NCBI GenBank assembly: GCA_013397845.1
Contig: VZTG01001873.1
Span: 674,495-738,494 of the forward strand
DNA length: 64,000 nucleotides
Origin: Melanocharis versteri
Taxonomy: Eukaryota; Chordata; Aves; Passeriformes; Melanocharitidae
Reading direction: 5' to 3'
Part shown: positions 1-13,100 of the stretch, in pieces
Layout of the letters: the number at the start of each line of letters is the position of its first letter
How positions within the stretch are numbered: position 1 is the stretch's first letter
The notes under the pieces: generated by a model
Seen by the model: only the letters and a program-made list of their open reading frames with translations
What the model was told of the DNA's origin: nothing
The model's database searches: none
Translations under genes and position numbers: made by a program

Positions 1-3000
1 GATCAGTTTTTTTCTGGTCTTGCTCATTAAACTTGGCAAGCTGCCAAGAACTTCCCAAAAAAGCATGAAAATGAAAACTATTCAAAGAAAAATCTGCAGG
101 AAACCTTTCTGAGGATCCTTGCAGTGGTATTTTGTTCAGTTTCGTACAACAGATCATTGGCTCCCTGATGTACTCCATGAGAGCTGTTCCAGATGGTGGT
201 ATGCCAAGGACAAAACTGTAACGCAGTATATTGCCACACTCAATTCATTACCACACAGAGGAGTAATGCTTTTAAGCTCAATTATTTTTTTTTTAAACAA
301 AGTTTATTCAGGCTGCAGGAAGCAGAAGTTGCTGCTGGGAGCTGTGCAAGGATTGCACAGGGATGGGGGCGAGGCCTCAAGAGAGGATATATTTCTTTAT
401 TTCCTTCAGGGCTGTTGTTTTTTCCATTGAGTGGAGGGAGAGGGAGGAGGAGATCTGCAAGCTGAAAAAGCAGTTTTCAATCAAGAAAACTTCTTTCGCT
501 TAAGTATTCCCAGTTCCCCACATGCTGTTTGGTAAAGGGAATAAATGTGGACAGGTTTCATTTGTACATAACCTTATTAGAACTGTCTGACTGTTTCCAG
601 TATTCTTTTTATATATTACACCATTAGGGAGCTTTTTATAACATCTATGGTGAAGTATAAACATTTCATAATGGAAAGAGTTATGATCCCTGATCCTCAG
701 CACAGCACAGCATCTAGACTGTTTTTTCTGCAAGACTGCATCCACCCTACCAGAGTGTTCCAGCTCCCCTGCTCTCCTTGGGGTGACCTGCAGAGATGCA
801 GGAGGCACCACACCAGCACTTCACTAGAGCCCCTCTTGAAGAATCTTACACTAAACACCTGCAAATATTCAACAACTTAGTCATAGAGTATGACAGCTTG
901 CTTTCCAAACTGCAATATAAAGGCTGGTGGGGGGAAAAAAACCCAACCCCATAGCATATTAAGTACTAGAAGAATTGAACTCCAGAAAAAGTGTTGGGAA
1001 AGTTCAAAGGATTTACTGTCAGTGTAAAGATTGATAAAGCATTTAAATGATAAATTATATCAAAAGCCTTCAGATAGTTGTTTGTGTGATATCCATAGAT
1101 CTCCTACTTACAGTGGTTTGGTTTTCATGCAAATTTTTAAAACCAGGCCAAATTTCAATTGTAGATTACATTACAATATAATTTATTTCAAAATTTTTGC
1201 AGTTTTATTTTGAAATAATCCAGTAATGCTTTTACAAATGGGAATGGAAAAGGAATGGCTGGTATCTATGCTGAAGTTTTCTGTAAAGTGAAAACTACGA
1301 AAAACCTGTATATAGACTGGATTCTCTACTGCCCCACATAGCACTTACGAATTACAAAAATGAGGGAAACAGATTTCAAAGAAGAATCTTTAAACCCAGT
1401 GATCCTAATATACCATAACACTGGGTGAGAACAAACAAAAGTATATTAAAATCAAACAAAGAAATTAACCCTAAAATAACTCAGCAAAAATCATTCATTA
1501 TGTTCCAGGTTAAACATGTCTAAGAAACTTAAAGGATTTTTAAAAATGGTACCATAATGAGATTAAAGCATAAAGCTGTTGTGGTATTTACAGTAAATAT
1601 TAAGAAAAACTTAACCCTGGAAACAGTAAGCACCATGTAAAACATCCCGCAGCTGCCCTCCTGGCGCATGCTGGAAATAGTGCCATGGATGGCAGAGTTT
1701 AGTGCAGGTTCTTCCAGTTCTCAGCACATCCCTTCCACAGGTCATAAAATAAACCCAGATACAGCAAAACTGACTGCCAACTAAAAAGCAAATATGCAAA
1801 GATCCTGAAAAAAACAGTAGTAAATATGTAAAATTTTAAACCAAAAGCATAAGAAAGCATGCATACTTTTTCTTGAAAACAAATTCAAGCTGGAATCAAA
1901 ATACTGTAATTGCACACCAGAAAGGAAAACCTAACATATTTAATTACAACTGATCTAAATTAAAACCCAAGTAGAAGATTTATTCAAAAGCAATTTCAAA
2001 CCAAACATCCTTATTTGTATTCTAATAAAACTTCATTTTGGAAGTCTACTGAGGAAACATGTCCAAGTAGTTATAGGAAAAAAAAAAGAAAGAGAACTCA
2101 AGATTGTCTGTAACAGCTGCTTCCCTTGTCCTATTAGCTTTTTAGGAATCCCACCAAATTTCCTAAATCTATAACCATAAAGCTCAGACCCAAAGTGTGC
2201 TGGCAGTAGGATTTCAGTCACCAATGGAAAGCCAAAGCAAAGCCCATCTCTCAGTGACTGGTTTTGCTATGTTACCTTAAGTTGCAAATTGGCTGCAAGT
2301 CCTTTGGAGATTAATGTAATCTTGTTTTTCAAGATATTCCAGTGGATGTGGAATTTTGTGACAAAGAACCTCACAAGGAATTTGTCCAACATCAAGACCC
2401 AACTAGAAAGTCATAGACATTTTTTAAGGCTAGGAATTTAAAATGAAGAACATCTATGGAATTATATGAGTTAAAAAATAAATTGTTGAAAACCAGAAAA
2501 GAACCATGTGATCTTATAAATGAAGATCAGAGTCTATTTCTGTGTTAAAACTTCTATCTGTACTCCTGTGATTCCTTGTTGTTTAATCGCTTCTTTGGTT
2601 AAAACTGCTTTTCCTGCCCTCTATTTTTCAAGATAAACTAGAATTTATTATTGTTCACATCTTTTTCCTGCATGCTCTCCTCCAGAGTGAGCTTATCTGC
2701 CCTTCTGGCCTTGCATCAATACATAACTTACAAAGCTCAGTCTGTGTGCCATCCTCATGTAGCCTTTGCTACAATTTGCCTTACTTTCAGAAAAATCTGA
2801 CTCCTCTCATGCCATTTTACTGAAAATTAAACCAAAAGTAGTTATTTCTGGATGATTCTGCCTGTTTTTCTATATCGCTTTTAGAAACTCATCCCTAAAT
2901 TCAGACAGGAATCGTATCTTAGGAACCATAAAATTATGCAGACATTTCATAAAAATCAGATTGTTTCTGCATGAATTAGATAGAAAGGACTTTTAAATGA

Positions 3001-3918
3001 AAATAAATAGCAAAATGTACTGGCAAAGAGGCATTTACTAGCAGAAATGCTTCTAAATCCACAAAATTACTTTGGAAAGCTTGCTCTTGGCCATCAGACC
3101 TTATTCCTGCCAGTTTGAAAAGTGAAATCTGACTGCTACACAGTCTGTAAAAATTTAGTTTTAAACTACTTGTATGAATTTTTAAGTACAAAAAAAGTAT
3201 AATAAAACTAAAATAAAAATTTCAAATCTTCACAAATTACCAATTAACCCCCCCTTTATATTTGAAAACTTCAAAATTTAAAAATACTAGGCAAGTGTAT
3301 GCATGCTTTGTCTTTCAACCCTGTTTAACCAGAGGGTGGGGCTTTGCATGCACATATACAATACCCAATAAAGGAGACTTAGCTGAAATATCTCATTCTC
3401 AAAATTCATCTGGTTTTAGTTACAGAAGTGCAAAAACCAGTTCAGAATCAATAGGAAATGTTCTACTTTATCCCTCTCTAATTTAGAAATGTCTAAGCTG
3501 GTTTTACTCAAGCTTTGTAAAAATACAAACAAAAGAAGTTTAAAAAAAAGAAAAAAAACACACCACCACCACCAAAAAACCACACCCTACACCCCAAAAA
3601 AACCCCAAAACAGAACCTCCTATTGCTTATAGAATCTGAGAAATTGAAGTCTCAGCCCTGGGGTTATTTTTTATGTAAGTCACTCAGGGAAGAGCTTATA
3701 AGGGAAGCAAAGGCACACAGTAACTAGACAGTAACGACAGTGTAACAACAACAGTAATATGCATTTCAAATGTGTAATCCAAAACTCCATGGAAATGTGC
3801 TTGTAATGTAAAGCAAAACCAGTATTGAATTACTTAATTCACGTATACTGTGCATGCCCTCTGCAGTGTTTGTGCTATGTAATTTCAGAAAAGTGGAAGT
3901 TTTTTAAAAAATCCCTAC
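1..3918 (-). other. VPS13B intron, 5' part (runs off the left edge)
   Basis: The donor (GTAGGG) is at 3918 and no acceptor linked to a VPS13B exon is visible before base 1. The sequence is AT-rich. Apart from the A/C-rich tract at 3540-3612, I recognise no repeat, gene or RNA. Short open frames occur on both strands at the length expected by chance. Confidence 0.8.
3540..3612. repeat. A/C-rich low-complexity tract
   Basis: About 70 bases consist almost only of A and C, with a short run of CAC/ACC units in the middle. On the minus strand, which is the transcribed sense of VPS13B, this is T/G-rich with G-runs GGGG, GGGG, GGG and GG spaced by 4-7 bases. The tract sits about 310-380 nt into the intron downstream of the 3919-4122 exon. 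Confidence 0.85.
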
Positions 3919-4122
3919 CTACTGGCCATGTTCCATTCAAGTGCTGGATTTTGGGAGTTTCTTTCACTCTCTGTCAAAACCCCTCCTTTTCCATTTTCCT
4001 TCTCTGGTTTCAGCTGATTCCAATAAGCAGTACCGATGTTGATAGACTGAAGATCTATTTGATATTGTCTGTCTTCAACCTCTGATCCAGGGTCTCGAAG
4101 AATTCCTAGATTTAGTGCTCTC
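3919..4122 (-). CDS. VPS13B: VPS13B internal exon I (last in window)
   Basis: This 204-nt exon completes the split glutamine, encodes 67 residues and ends with AG of a split codon. It starts RALNLGILRDPGSEVEDRQY and ends NPALEWNMAS. The acceptor is GACATTACAG and the donor AGTAG|GTAGGG. The central QIDLQSINIGTAYWNQLKPE is close to the mammalian form. The following stretch (KENGKGGVLTESERN) is more divergent. The next exon expected downstream, which in mammals begins IRRHQERRAIL, was not found in bases 1-3918 and should lie beyond the window edge. Confidence 0.95.
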
Positions 4123-7100
4123 CTGTAATGTCAAAAAATGGAAAACAAATCACTAAAGGACAAAATCAGATCAATCAGATATTCGTTAAGATTCAAATTA
4201 ACAAAATGAAGGTAGCAATTTTGCCATTTTTGTCTACACTAAGCATTATTTTTATTTGAAATGTTCAAAAATACCCATCTGCCTCTTTCCTATGGAATTC
4301 AATGGGAGATCTGCAAATGAATATATTCCTAAATTCAGCCAGATCTACCAAAGTTGATATGAGATCAATGCATTGACTTCATTGCACTTCCAATCAGATC
4401 CATACGAGCAGCCTTGTGGGGATGTAGGACTGATTCATACCTACTGAATGGATAAAGGATGTCACATTCAAGTCCTCAAAAAGAACAGCTACACATCAGT
4501 ATAACCAAGAAGTTCATCGTGAGACAATTGTCCCAGTGTTCAAATTTATCAAAGCATAAAAATTAAAAAGAATATTCCAAGATGAAGGAAAAACAATTCA
4601 ATCCTTTTACCACTGTATTTCAGCATGAGCTTTTAAAATAAAATTCTTCTGACAAGTGAGAAAAAAGCATTTTTGAGTGAACCACATTCCTTGTGGATTC
4701 TTCTAAATTCCACTACATTAGATTTTACAAAGTATTTCAGTCTTGAGCTGAGTTTTGGAAACAGTCAGACTCAACTTCAACAAAACATTCAAGAGCTATT
4801 AAATGAGTGGGGGCTGCTGAGACCATTCAGCTTTACCAGTGACCAGTAAAAGAGGAGTCTCCTACTACCATTTGTCTTCTGCTAATAAGCACTGGGAAAT
4901 ACTAAACAAAATTATCTTGCCCTTTCTACACTGGGAACAATACAGCCTTCTGTGCACTGCTCATTTGATACTATAATAAAACTTCACCACTATATTATCA
5001 CTGTATTTCAAAACCAGGGAGCAAGAGATCTTAACGTTTGTTTCCTTCAATCTATGATCACAAACTGTAGTTTATTTTTATTGATTTCATACACCTGCGT
5101 TGAAGCTTAAGCTTCTTATTTGCATATGACATCCGATCTACTGTTCTGTTCAAGGTTGTTGTCTTAGGACAGAATGACTTAGTATACATCTGCTGTCTTC
5201 ATAGAGAAATTAATAATTCTGCAATTCGTGTGAATTTGATGCTAATAATCTAAAAATAAATAACTATTAAAGTAGCACATCCCAAACTGCAAACTCAGAC
5301 TACAGGTATGCAAACTATAGGGATGCAATCTGTTTCAAAGCGCAATCCCAGTGCTGCTCAAATCCAAATACAGTTGAAACTGCAAATACACTGCCATTGT
5401 CAGCAATGGAGTATGTTAGCAATTAAAAAAATTAAGTAATTAATCATATGTACCCACAGAGGCATGCGGATGACAGGAAAGCCATTTTGATCAAGCCTTT
5501 CCTGGTGAGGCAGTGTGATGGCATTGTTCAGTAGTCCCTATAACTTTCTTAAGTGCTTAGTAGAAACACACTGAAAATCTGTTATGTCAGTAGTGGTATT
5601 TCAAAATTAAATGTGGTTTCTTAAAACTTAAGAATGTGTTTGTCAACTTTCCACATAGAGAGACCTAACCACAACCACTGTGCCTTTTATTACTCTTTCT
5701 AAGGCATTATTTCATCAATATGAATGCAGTTTAAAAAAAAAACAAACCACCACTGCAGATTATTGTATGATCCTATGTCTATTTATATACTTTGTCTAAT
5801 ACAAGTAAATATTGGAATATATGTTTTGTGAAACATTACTTTAAATAAAGCACCAAATCACTATTTTAGGAAATCTACTTATGTATATAAAACAGAATAT
5901 GATACTAATTTCACGTGCATAATGGATTGTTCTCTCCTGTACTTCACAAGTGAGCATTTTTCACTTCTTTTATGAGCAGCTTAATAACTTGCAATAGGCT
6001 CACCTAGATATTCCTTAGACTCATTCAGCATAACCATGACCTTGTGAACCAAATTCCTCGAGCACAATGTGTCTGTGTGTGCTAATCTGAAACTCCCCAT
6101 TGTGGCAATGGCTTTCTTACCTGCATAAATTTACTTTTTAAACATAAACCGAAACAAAATCGCTCTTTGGCAAAAATCTTTAGGCGCAGCAAAATATACA
6201 ATGGTATTATTTAAACACAAGGTACATGTGTGTTGCATTGCTGGTATAACTGGTATAACATTTGTCCACTGGATCTTTTTTTTTTTTTTAAATTCTACTT
6301 TAGGATAGTACAGCCTAATCCTTCCATATTTTCAAGCTGATATAAAAGTCTACATTTGCATTCTGTTCCTACTATGAACAATCTTCTATATATAATATAA
6401 AACTCTTCTTCTGATCCTTCAGACACACTTTTTGGAATCCAAGCAAACCATGTTTCTATAGATGACCCATTTCAAGAAACACATATTTTACTCACTGATA
6501 TAAAATACAAGGATTAGTAATTAATGCCTTGATGTTTTGACGAAGCTCATCATGGCTTTTAGAAAGTACATCATGCCAGTTTTATACAAGGATCAAAATA
6601 TAGCCTTTTTCCTAAAAAGTAATATTTATACAGACATTTACATAAGCCCTCATTTCTAGTTTCCCATATCAACAATTTATATACAGGCATTTACATAAGC
6701 ACTCATTTCTGCTTTTCCGTATCAACAATTTTCCTAAGTATGCCTCCAATTTATTTGCTGTATACTTCCTAGAAGGATGAAGGTATGTTAAACCACAGCA
6801 AAACTGGCCTAATCTCAAGTACACATGCTTTGTATGAACTCTGCACCCTTTGAAATCCTTGCGGCAAATAAATTCAGGAAAACAGAGTAAGCCAAATTCA
6901 TGACTTCTCTATCCAGCATAAGTGACGTTTTATCAGCTGAAATGTACTGCAGGCGTTATAATCTTAATTGCTTCTCTCTCCTGAAAATAACTTCACTATC
7001 TCATCTGAATCTTTCGGCAGGTGGTGTAGAATACAACAGTTGGTCAACAATACAGTAAGATCACAAGCAACCAAAGATGACCATAAGCATGTAACAGGAA

Positions 7101-10100
7101 ACATAGGTTTAAAGTTTTTCTTTTTTTTTAAATTGATTTAGTCTGGGTCAGGCTTTTTGAATGTTTATTTAAGAAGCAGCTCATGTTGAACCAGTTACTA
7201 CATGCTGCTGAATAAGCATAATTCTGAGACCCACTGTAAAGGAGTTAAATTTATTCACTTACAGCTCATCTGAGACCTACTAAAAGCTAAACAAGCCAGG
7301 AAAGTGGCAGTTAAAGACTATACATAATGTAATAATTAAGAAATATTTGCAGACTTTACACACAAGAGCTATTTTTTGTTAGTATTTACTAGATCTCTGT
7401 GTGCACTGATTTCTGCTTCCAGGTACAGAGTTGACAAACCCATCTACTCAAATTTCAATTATTAAAGGTTTTGTCAGGTGGTAAAAGATCCTTCCTATCT
7501 TCATTTAAAAAGGAAACAGTAAGCTTGGATAAATATATAGTCTCTATTTCATACGGGTAAAACCCGCAGCACATATGTGAAAGGACCCCTTCCTCTTCTG
7601 CCTAAGCTTGGGGAGTCCCAGGCTAAATGGAGTCTGAAAGCCCCTCACCTATGCATGAGATGTGACTGAATACTGTAGAAATCACAGCAGAATTTATCAT
7701 TGACCTAATGCACCTTCACTGCCTTTTTCTCAATTCAATTCAATGAAGTTTCCTCCTTGACAAAACCATCAAATGTATTGCACCAAACAGAGAAATTGAA
7801 GCAAGTGTTTCTCAGGGACACAATGGACTCCATCTGGAATGAGATACTATAGATGTTGAGGGCACAGAACAAAAACGTGGTAAACTGAGAGAATCTGACC
7901 ACAACACTGGCCTTTGAGAATGTTAAGCTTCTATAAGTAAAACCTCAGACAGGACTCAGCTTTTCAAAGAAAGGCAACTACTTTTTTTTTTTAAATATAC
8001 CAGATAGATGTCCTTTTGTCACAGACAAGTTAACACTTGAGCCCTTGGGAAACAGAACTTCCCCAACATCACACAACATATATAGGCATGATCTTAGTAC
8101 TAGAATAAAAAAATCCTGTAGCATGATTTCTCATGATAGAAGTCCTGGATGTGCCTAAATTTGGAGATATTAAAAACACTTATTTGTGAGGAAGATGGAA
8201 AGAAGAACGAGAAGTTAAGCAGAAAGAAAAGGAGAACACAACACTGGGCAAGAGGAAGAATTATGGAATCAGTGCACTAAGGCTGAAATTAAAGAAAAGC
8301 AGCAGGAAAGAACATTTTAATGGTGCAAGAAGAGAGGAGGATTCATCCTTAGGCAAGAAGAGAAGGTCCTCACATGATCCTGGGTACAGATTCTGCCATA
8401 CTGAATGATACACAAGTCTTCCAAGACAAGGGTAGCCTCACCTTTGCTTTCCCGCCCTGCCATCTGTCCATAGGGAGACTTACTTGTGGTTTAACAAACA
8501 GTGTTTATGACTGCCAGGATGGTGGAAACCATTTATTTTAGTCTGGATCAGTAGAGCAGGCTTCCAAATGCCATCAGCAGTAAACTCCAATTCTCACTGT
8601 TTCTGCCTCTTTTCCCCAGGAACTATGCCACATATGACTGGCTTTGTTGGCAGCTGCTCCTTCTCCACTCTCCAGCTCAGCCTCAGAATAACTCAACTAC
8701 TGTCCCATTTCCACACTTGCTGGCAGCATACTCTGCATTGGGTACCAGCAAAATTTTATTAAATGAAAATATAAACTGACTACTTTGCTTCATGCTTTTC
8801 TGATTAGCAAATGATACTATTGATTACAGGAATCTGTTTAACAATGAGAACTGCATTCTGTCTGATTAGCCCTTGTGTTGTGTTCTGCACAGCCAGATAT
8901 ATCAACATTACCTACAGAAGACAATACATGGCAGATGTCCTATAAGTCAGAGTGGTTAAGGTACCTGGGTTCATCTTCATATGTGTAGGACTCTTGTAAA
9001 AAAAAATATTTGTGATTTGCTCCATGAGCAAAATAAAAATGACTGACCACTTGTTAACATTTATACAGTGGACAAATACATCACATCAATAATGCAAAGG
9101 AAAAAGTTATTAATTGCACTCTAACTGAATAGGTTTTGTAGTCAACAACACTCATAAGTTCTAACTTTACAATGATTTGTAGTGTTTATCATTTTTGTAT
9201 ATAGACTTAAATCAGCTGAGAGGCAGATTACTTGTACAATTAGTATGCTGGGAAAAAAAAGACCCATGACTGAAACATATGCAAAATTTTCTTCTGATTG
9301 CACTAGATTGTTTCAAACAATTGATACAGGGATGCAAAAATACAAGTGTAACAAGTAACTCTCCTCTTTTTCAAATTAATGTTGGATAAAAGTCTGACTT
9401 CTATCTCTTGGGCATTGGTCCCTTTTTTGCTCTGTATACCTACAGAGATAAGTATCACTGAGAAGAGAGGAACTGGAATAAGTGTTAAAAAAGCTAAAGC
9501 AGAGGATAAGATAACAAATAGCTATAAAGATCATCAGGTAACACAATGATATGCATATGGGAACTCAGTACTTTTAAATCACAACAACACAAAAAAGATG
9601 ATTCAATTATGCATTAGCGTGCCCTAAAACATGATTCAATACATGAATGCCAAAGTGCCTGGTGAAAAAAAACCTGGATGTATAGAACAAATTACCTACA
9701 CTCATTATCATCTAGAACAGCTAATCAATTAAAAGAGCACTAAGATTTTAGTTGATTGTTGTTAACATGTCTTTTAGTCTCCTCTGTATCTGAGTCTGGA
9801 AAAAGGATGTGTTAGATACGTGTTTAGAAAACTCAGCCTTGAAAAAGGTGTTTGAATTCCGCTATTTGAATTCACTCAGCTTCCAGGTACTGCAAGCACA
9901 GTACAGAATCTACAACTATGACAATCGTGGTTCCTGACAGAGAATGACATTAAGAAAGGTATTCAGGATCTTCAACAAAGCCATCACTGTACTCTACCTA
10001 CAAGTGTTTCCCTTAAACCAGTCCAAGCTAGGTATTAAATCGTCACATTTGAGACATGTAGATAGGATAGTTAGAAACACAGAGCTATCTCATCTCTGCA

Positions 10101-13100
10101 TCTAGACTTTTCTAGTTGTGCAGCAATAACTCTTCTACAGAAAATAATGATGAGAAACTTTTTCTAAAAGATCCAAATATACTATTTTCTTTCACTAATA
10201 TTTTTTTTCAGCACAGCTTTTTCTTGCCAAGCTGAAGCAGAGAGGTCTCCTCTTAAAATTAGTCTTTGTAAGCTTTTTCTTAAAAACAGACAACACAGAA
10301 AAAACCCCTCAGTTCTTAAACAAATTGATCAGAGATGAAAAACTGTAAAATTACAATCACATTATGCTGACTACTGTATGTCCTCTACTTGACCAGTTTC
10401 ATCAACTGTAACTACTGGGTCATGCAGGTATTTATTTAATCCCAAACAATTTTATAAAAGGACTGACATTCATTGAGCTATCATAATGCAAGAGAAGAGA
10501 GATTTGGTTTCGAACACAGAAGAAGAAATCTGATGAACGGAATTCAATGGTTTGTGCCTATTTTGCATGTGTGGTTGACAAAAGGAGCAGAAAACACTGC
10601 CCTGGTTAGAACTCGAGGTGACAAGTCTAACTGGATGCATGGACTTGCAGAAGAGCAGGGTCTGCCAGGTCTCCATATCTTGTTGTGCACAAGAACGTTT
10701 GGGGCTAGGCAGACCCCCTTGGCTGGCCTGCCATGGGCCTGCAGGACATACTTCTCTCTTTGTAAGGCTAGAACACGCCAAAGGAAAAGAGGAGAGGCAC
10801 GTTTCATTCCTGTTCTCTCTGAACTTGCTTACTACATACCTCTAAACAACAAAATCCACCTGTTCAACAGTCTAATTTATACCGTGGGCATAAAGCCAAA
10901 ATGATTTTGTGAATATAACTAATTGCATAGAAAAGATTTTGAGAGTATTCTGAGAATGCAAAGTTATAGAATATGGATAAAAATTAATGACTGCAATTTT
11001 TTTATTGATATAATATTTATTTATTCTATTTATGTGACTACTTAAATATTTTTATATTGAAACTCAATAGGTAGCTATTCAGAGAAAAAAAATAAAACCA
11101 CATCCCATCACACTTATTAATTACAGTGGTGGTGCCAGGTGAGTGCTACTATAATTCCATTTGCTATCCATTTAGGAAGGTCAGATTTTAGTGAACTGGG
11201 CCACACCAAGGTCAGGACTGATCATATAGAAGCTACTGAACACATGAAAAGAATTACAGTAGATCACACATCAAACATTTTGGCCCTCTGTTTCCTCTCT
11301 CAGTCCTATGGGCAGGAAATGCTCTACACGTCCTGTGAGATGACCAGACATTTAAAAGTAGCCCCTCGTTACAAGGGCTGTGGTACAGGAATTGCCTGCA
11401 AAGAAGCTGAAGAACTTCTGCAGCACACTTGTCTCCTCGAGTTGTCTCTGGAACACAGTATCAATGACCCTATGACCACCAGGTACGGTATTAGTAAACG
11501 ATGAAGTAATTTTGGTCTCTCAAAAAAAAATGTAAAATGAAACAAAGCTGTAGCTTGCAGCTGTGCATTTAGATGTCATCTGTTTAATTACTTCTATAAT
11601 TTTATTGTTTAAATTCCTCAGCAAAAATAACAGCATGAGCAAGTCTGAACTTTTAAAAATCAGTTTTTCATTTTTATACTGTTTAATGTTTAGACAGTTT
11701 GAGGAATCTCTTTATACTTTTGAAACACTCACCCAAATTCAGGGAGCACTGTATAAATATACACTTGACAGACTGTATAAAGGATAAGTATGCACAATTC
11801 CAATGGAAGGTCTGTATGATATTTTTGGATGCCAAATGTTCCTTGAAAAAAACCAAGTGGAATACAGTTTCTCTAAATAGTGGAAGTCTGGGGAGGGAAC
11901 TAGCAAAAAAGCCAAAATACAATATAACCCAGACTTTTGTGCTTTTGTTTTGTGGTAGAAATAATTTTATCTCAAAACTTAATGCTGCTTGGAAGTCAAA
12001 GGACCTTTCATTTCAATTTTTTAAATATTTTGTGTCTGCTTGCTTTACCACATGACTAAGATAAATAATCTTGTGATTTTCCCATTGTTTTCAGCCTTCA
12101 TTTTACTTTGGTTTAATTGATTAATCTAGTTAAGCAGTACAATACCTCAGTCTTTTCAGATGTTCTATAAATTCACCTGGAAATACCTTGGTAAAGTTTC
12201 ACTGAACACAGCCTTCATATTTGATGCACAGAATTTCTATTAATGGTGTGGTACAACCTGGTATAAAGGAACAGGTGGGAAGGTAAATTTTCCTCAGTGT
12301 GTTTCATAAGCTGACATGGGACAGGATTTATTTTTGCTGCTGTGCCAGTATATCAAACTCATACCTGGACACCAATCAAATTGTATCTGGAGCAGAAAAG
12401 AACATTATAAATAAATAAATACCAGCTTTTCCTTTACATTAAACAACATGTATTAACGCATACTTTCAGCATGTGTCTATTGCAATAGATAATGTTTATA
12501 GCATGGATAATAGAAAAAACTACTCTAAAACATGAATATTTACCTTTCCAAGTCAATTCACATTTATCTTTGACACTGTTTACATTAGTTTCTCAAGATG
12601 CCACTTGTATTTTCTTCTTACAGAATCATCATATTCATAATGGCAAGCTGGAACTATTTTTGAAATACTGTATATGACATTGTAAAATATGTCAATAACA
12701 CAGTATTAAAAATAACCTTATTTTAATTCTTCTTTCCTGGAGTCCTGCCACTACTTTGTCTATTTCAATATCCCCTGAAAACTCTCCTGGTATAAAAACT
12801 CACTCCATAGTAATTATGAAATGTATTACCTGTCCTGTGAAAGCCAGTATTTTTCTTCCTTAGAACCTCATTAGACTATTGTTAATGGCACTTCCTAAGT
12901 CAGCATGAATCCACGCCTAACAAAATATACTGAAGGGGAGTTTTACTTCTAAATATGCATTTGAAGAAGGGCAAAAAGAGGAACAAAAAAGATGCAAATC
13001 TACTCAAAATACCCGTGTACTCACAATATTGACCATGAAGACTACAGATTCCAATGTCAGGTAGTTCAGTGACTCCATGATGCAGCCCAAGTATTTAAAC

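Noticed and set aside
10473..10904. 143-codon plus-strand open frame with somewhat higher GC
   Set aside because: The protein looks like no family I know and has overlapping open frames on both strands. It may be an old transposon remnant, but I cannot support any call.
11139..11504. 121-codon plus-strand open frame
   Set aside because: There is no recognisable domain, it is antisense to VPS13B within an intron, and its size is consistent with chance.
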